From Peribacillus faecalis (GTDB lineage: Bacteria > Bacillota > Bacilli > Bacillales > DSM-1321): 64,000 nucleotides of DNA. The position numbers were made by a program, and so were the translations under genes. Under the pieces are notes generated by a model. That model had not been told where the DNA came from and made no database searches. It was given only the letters and a program-made list of their open reading frames with translations. The stretch is from positions 62,001 through 126,000 of the forward strand of contig NZ_JACXSI010000055.1 of assembly GCF_014712675.1 (NCBI RefSeq), written 5' to 3'. Below, piece by piece: positions 61,867 through 64,000 of this stretch; position 1 is the stretch's first letter, and the number at the start of each line of letters is the position of its first letter.

Positions 61867-62247
61867 TTACAATAACTTCAAATGGCCGGTTACTTCATCC
61901 ACTTGATCTCTCTCGCCAAGAATAGCAAGACATGTATCTGTTTTGATGCCATTGAACATGGTCAAACCGTTATCGGTGATGAGTCTTACGGCTAATCCTT
62001 TTTCCTTGGCTAGGTGATAAATCGTATACAATTCATCCAAACTTTCTACATAAACAGTCACTTTTACAAATGTTTCATCAAACCATTTGTTTAATATTTC
62101 TTTGTGTTTTTCACTGCCGTTGTATTCAATCCACTTTACAACGCCTAAAGAAGCATGGCTTCCTTGAGCCACGTATTTTCCTTTTGTCATTTCTAAATCT
62201 TTTCTCATGACTATAACCATCTTAGTGGTGCTGGACTTCTTTTCCAT
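61867..62247 (-). CDS. Peptidyl-tRNA hydrolase of the archaeal/eukaryotic type (Pth2)
   Basis: This 126-residue enzyme matches the Pth2 family, which releases peptides from stalled peptidyl-tRNA. It shows the conserved start MVIVMRKDLEMTKGKYVAQGSHAS with the catalytic Lys, His and Ser region, and LAVRLITDNGLTMFNGIKTDTCLAI with the family's late Thr and Asp. Most bacteria use the unrelated Pth1, so this is probably an additional enzyme. ATG 62247 follows AAAGGAGATACCCG. It is monocistronic, convergent with the GIY-YIG gene. Confidence 0.9.
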   Translation of the reverse strand: MEKKSSTTKMVIVMRKDLEMTKGKYVAQGSHASLGVVKWIEYNGSEKHKEILNKWFDETFVKVTVYVESLDELYTIYHLAKEKGLAVRLITDNGLTMFNGIKTDTCLAILGERDQVDEVTGHLKLL

Positions 62248-62499
62248 TCGGGTATCTCCTTTACGTAAAAATTACACAACTCCATTTTATTTTCCCATCT
62301 TCCTATTGGTGCCTAAGTATCTGAGAAAATAAGCAAAATTTAATAGAAAGTTCTTGATCAATTCACCTTTCTAAAATGGAATAATGGTAAAATAGACTTT
62401 TGATTTAGTCGGACATCGAAAAAATTAAAGGTATATAATAGAAAATGCAAAGAGGAATAGGACTAATGAATTTGCTGTAGTAAAGGGAGGTACATCTTT

Positions 62500-64000
62500 A
62501 TGGGGAAGCGATTAATTATTGCAGAGAAGCCTTCTGTTTCGAAAAATATTGCAGATGCATTGAAGATTAAAGGGCGCCAGGATGGCTATTTTGAAGGAGA
62601 AGACTATATTGTCACTTGGGCATTCGGTCATTTGCTTCAGTTGTACGATGCGAAAGATTATGATGACAAGATGGGGAAATGGCAAATGGACAATTTTCCG
62701 TTCATTCCCCAAGCTTTCAAATATAAAGTGAAGAGCGACCCGCGCAAACGGGACAAGCCGGACAGCGGAGCGCAAAAACAGCTGAAAATTATTCAGCATT
62801 TAATGAAACGACCGGATGTTGATGCAATCATTTCTGCTTGCGATTATGATCGTGAAGGGCAAGTGATCGGAGACAGCATTATTTACAATATCGGCACGAA
62901 AAAAGAAGTGTATCGTTTGTTGCTGAATGAATGGACGCCGGCAGAGGTCATGAAAGGTCTCGATAATTTGAAGCTGAATACGGAACTGAGACCGCTTCAG
63001 GATGCAGGTGTCAGCCGCCAGTGGTCCGATTGGCTGATTGGCATTAACTTAACGTCTGTTGCCACGCTGAAATATCAGAAGGGCAAAGGACAGGTGCTGA
63101 ACGTCGGACGTGTGATTATGCCGACGTTAAAAATTATTTATGACCGTGATAAAGAAATCGAGAACTTTGTTCCGGAAGGCTATTATAAGCTGGCTGCTTC
63201 GTTCCTTACACAAAAGCAGGAAGAATTTCAGGCGACTTATGTAGAGGAAAAAGAAGAGAAGTTTAAAACGAAGGAGCAGCTCGAGGAAGTTAAGCAGGCG
63301 ATGAACAATTCCACAGCGACGGTTGTTGATAAGCAAGTTGAGCGCAAGAAGGAATATCCACCATTTTTGTTTAACTTGTCGAACTTGCAGGGGTATGTGA
63401 CGAGCAAATATAAGGGCTGGACGTCCGATAAAGTGCTGAAAGTGGCGCAGTCCATTTATGAGAAAAAATATATTACGTACCCGAGAACAGCCAGTACGGC
63501 GCTTGAGGAAAGTTTGACGGAGAAAACAGCTAAGGTGCTGAATGCTGTGAAGCAAGGCCTTCCTTATGAGCATGAAATTAAGTTTAGTAATACGAAGCGG
63601 ATTTTCAATAATGCCAAAGTTGAAAGTCACAGTGCAATCATTCCGACATATTTGATTCCTAAGTCGCTGACGGCTGATGAGCAAATTGTATATACAGCGA
63701 TTAAAAACCGCTTCATTATGCAGTTTATGCCGCTTGCTGAGCATGAGGAGACGCGTGTTCATGTAGGGATTGATAACCCGGCAATTAAGGGGCAATTTAC
63801 CGCTAAAGGGCGCGTGCAAATTATCGAAGGTTGGCGTCAAGTCGAGAAAATCGAATCGAAGGATACGACGCTTCCTTTTGTCGAGAAAGATGAGAAGCTT
63901 GATATCGTCAAAGCAGACGTGACTTCGCACGAAACGAAGCCGCCAAAGCATCATACGGAGAAAACATTACTGCGGGTGATGGAAACGTGCGGTAAAAATT
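62500..64000 (+). CDS. topB: DNA topoisomerase III (partial, runs off the window)
   Basis: This type IA topoisomerase cuts one DNA strand and helps decatenate and resolve recombination intermediates. The first 500 codons are present. The Toprim part has KRLIIAEKPSVSKNIADAL and SACDYDREGQVIGDSI, and the active-site tyrosine lies in YITYPRTAST near residue 329. ATG 62500 follows AAAGGGAGG by 9 nt. The gene continues beyond 64000; the usual length is about 720 residues. Confidence 0.95.
   Translation, partial: MGKRLIIAEKPSVSKNIADALKIKGRQDGYFEGEDYIVTWAFGHLLQLYDAKDYDDKMGKWQMDNFPFIPQAFKYKVKSDPRKRDKPDSGAQKQLKIIQHLMKRPDVDAIISACDYDREGQVIGDSIIYNIGTKKEVYRLLLNEWTPAEVMKGLDNLKLNTELRPLQDAGVSRQWSDWLIGINLTSVATLKYQKGKGQVLNVGRVIMPTLKIIYDRDKEIENFVPEGYYKLAASFLTQKQEEFQATYVEEKEEKFKTKEQLEEVKQAMNNSTATVVDKQVERKKEYPPFLFNLSNLQGYVTSKYKGWTSDKVLKVAQSIYEKKYITYPRTASTALEESLTEKTAKVLNAVKQGLPYEHEIKFSNTKRIFNNAKVESHSAIIPTYLIPKSLTADEQIVYTAIKNRFIMQFMPLAEHEETRVHVGIDNPAIKGQFTAKGRVQIIEGWRQVEKIESKDTTLPFVEKDEKLDIVKADVTSHETKPPKHHTEKTLLRVMETCGKN

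Noticed and set aside
1-64000. CRISPR arrays, complete insertion sequences, prophage genes, tRNA or rRNA genes
   Set aside because: I saw no regularly spaced repeat-spacer array, transposase, phage structural gene or tRNA cloverleaf; the repeats found are tandem or palindromic.

Overview
The window is a chromosomal segment of a low-G+C, endospore-forming member of the Bacillaceae. The evidence is a SpoVAC/SpoVAD forespore operon, strong AAGGAGG-type ribosome sites with frequent TTG and GTG starts, a T-box leader, a preQ1 riboswitch, a PyrR-type attenuator, and a gene set resembling the Bacillus subtilis ypbR-ypcP-ypdP-ypeP-ypeQ neighbourhood. All calls come from reading the sequence; no database search was run.

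Layout. 0-1.3 kb: a 6S RNA of the 6S-2 type and three very small ORFs, one behind a Fur box. 1.4-6 kb: a double bacterial dynamin (DynA) and a two-domain sulfurtransferase. 6.3-9.3 kb: a shortened spoVA2mob-like operon (DUF1657, SpoVAC, SpoVAD, DUF1657, DUF421+DUF1657) without a SpoVAE gene. 9.4-13.2 kb: a cyclase-family hydrolase, a PadR-DUF1700-DUF4097 envelope-stress-like operon, and a Qnr-like pentapeptide protein. 13.2-14.1 kb: non-coding 21/42-bp and 43-bp tandem repeats. 14.1-18.2 kb: envelope proteins (PLD family, HIRAN, lipoprotein, CAP domain). 18.4-22.3 kb: galU, pgcA and a YwqE-type phosphatase for UDP-glucose and surface polysaccharide; galU and pgcA share near-identical promoters. 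22.3-29.9 kb: two MerR regulators with 19-bp-spacer promoters, an ABC exporter, a 5'-3' exonuclease, and a T-box-controlled second methionyl-tRNA synthetase.

29.9-34.6 kb: a DMT permease, two RNase H proteins on either side of a preQ1-riboswitch-controlled queuosine-precursor transporter, and an HD-GYP protein. 34.7-38.3 kb: an AAC(3)-family acetyltransferase and a CoA transferase next to a LytTR regulator. 38.4-41.3 kb: the complete cold-membrane circuit des-desK-desR with a dyad upstream. 41.3-46 kb: a TlpA-like thioredoxin and codBA behind a PyrR-type attenuator, interspersed with a dispersed palindromic repeat. 46-51.4 kb: a YhgE/Pip protein, a membrane-anchored nuclease with a 16-residue charged repeat, a DUF4352 protein and a DUF1003 pseudogene.

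51.4-54 kb: a compact module of an unknown protein, a small lipoprotein, a glutathionylspermidine-synthase-like ATP-grasp ligase and a DUF350 membrane protein. This is the best candidate for a poorly described system. 54-61 kb: an AraC regulator divergent from GH2, KDG-kinase-like and GH3 genes for glycoside use. 61-64 kb: a GIY-YIG protein, an archaeal/eukaryotic-type peptidyl-tRNA hydrolase (Pth2), and topB running off the window end.

Regulatory RNA and operator signals are dense. They often link each operon to its metabolite: preQ1 to queuosine precursor import, uncharged tRNA-Met to MetRS, pyrimidine nucleotides to cytosine salvage, and iron to a small membrane peptide.
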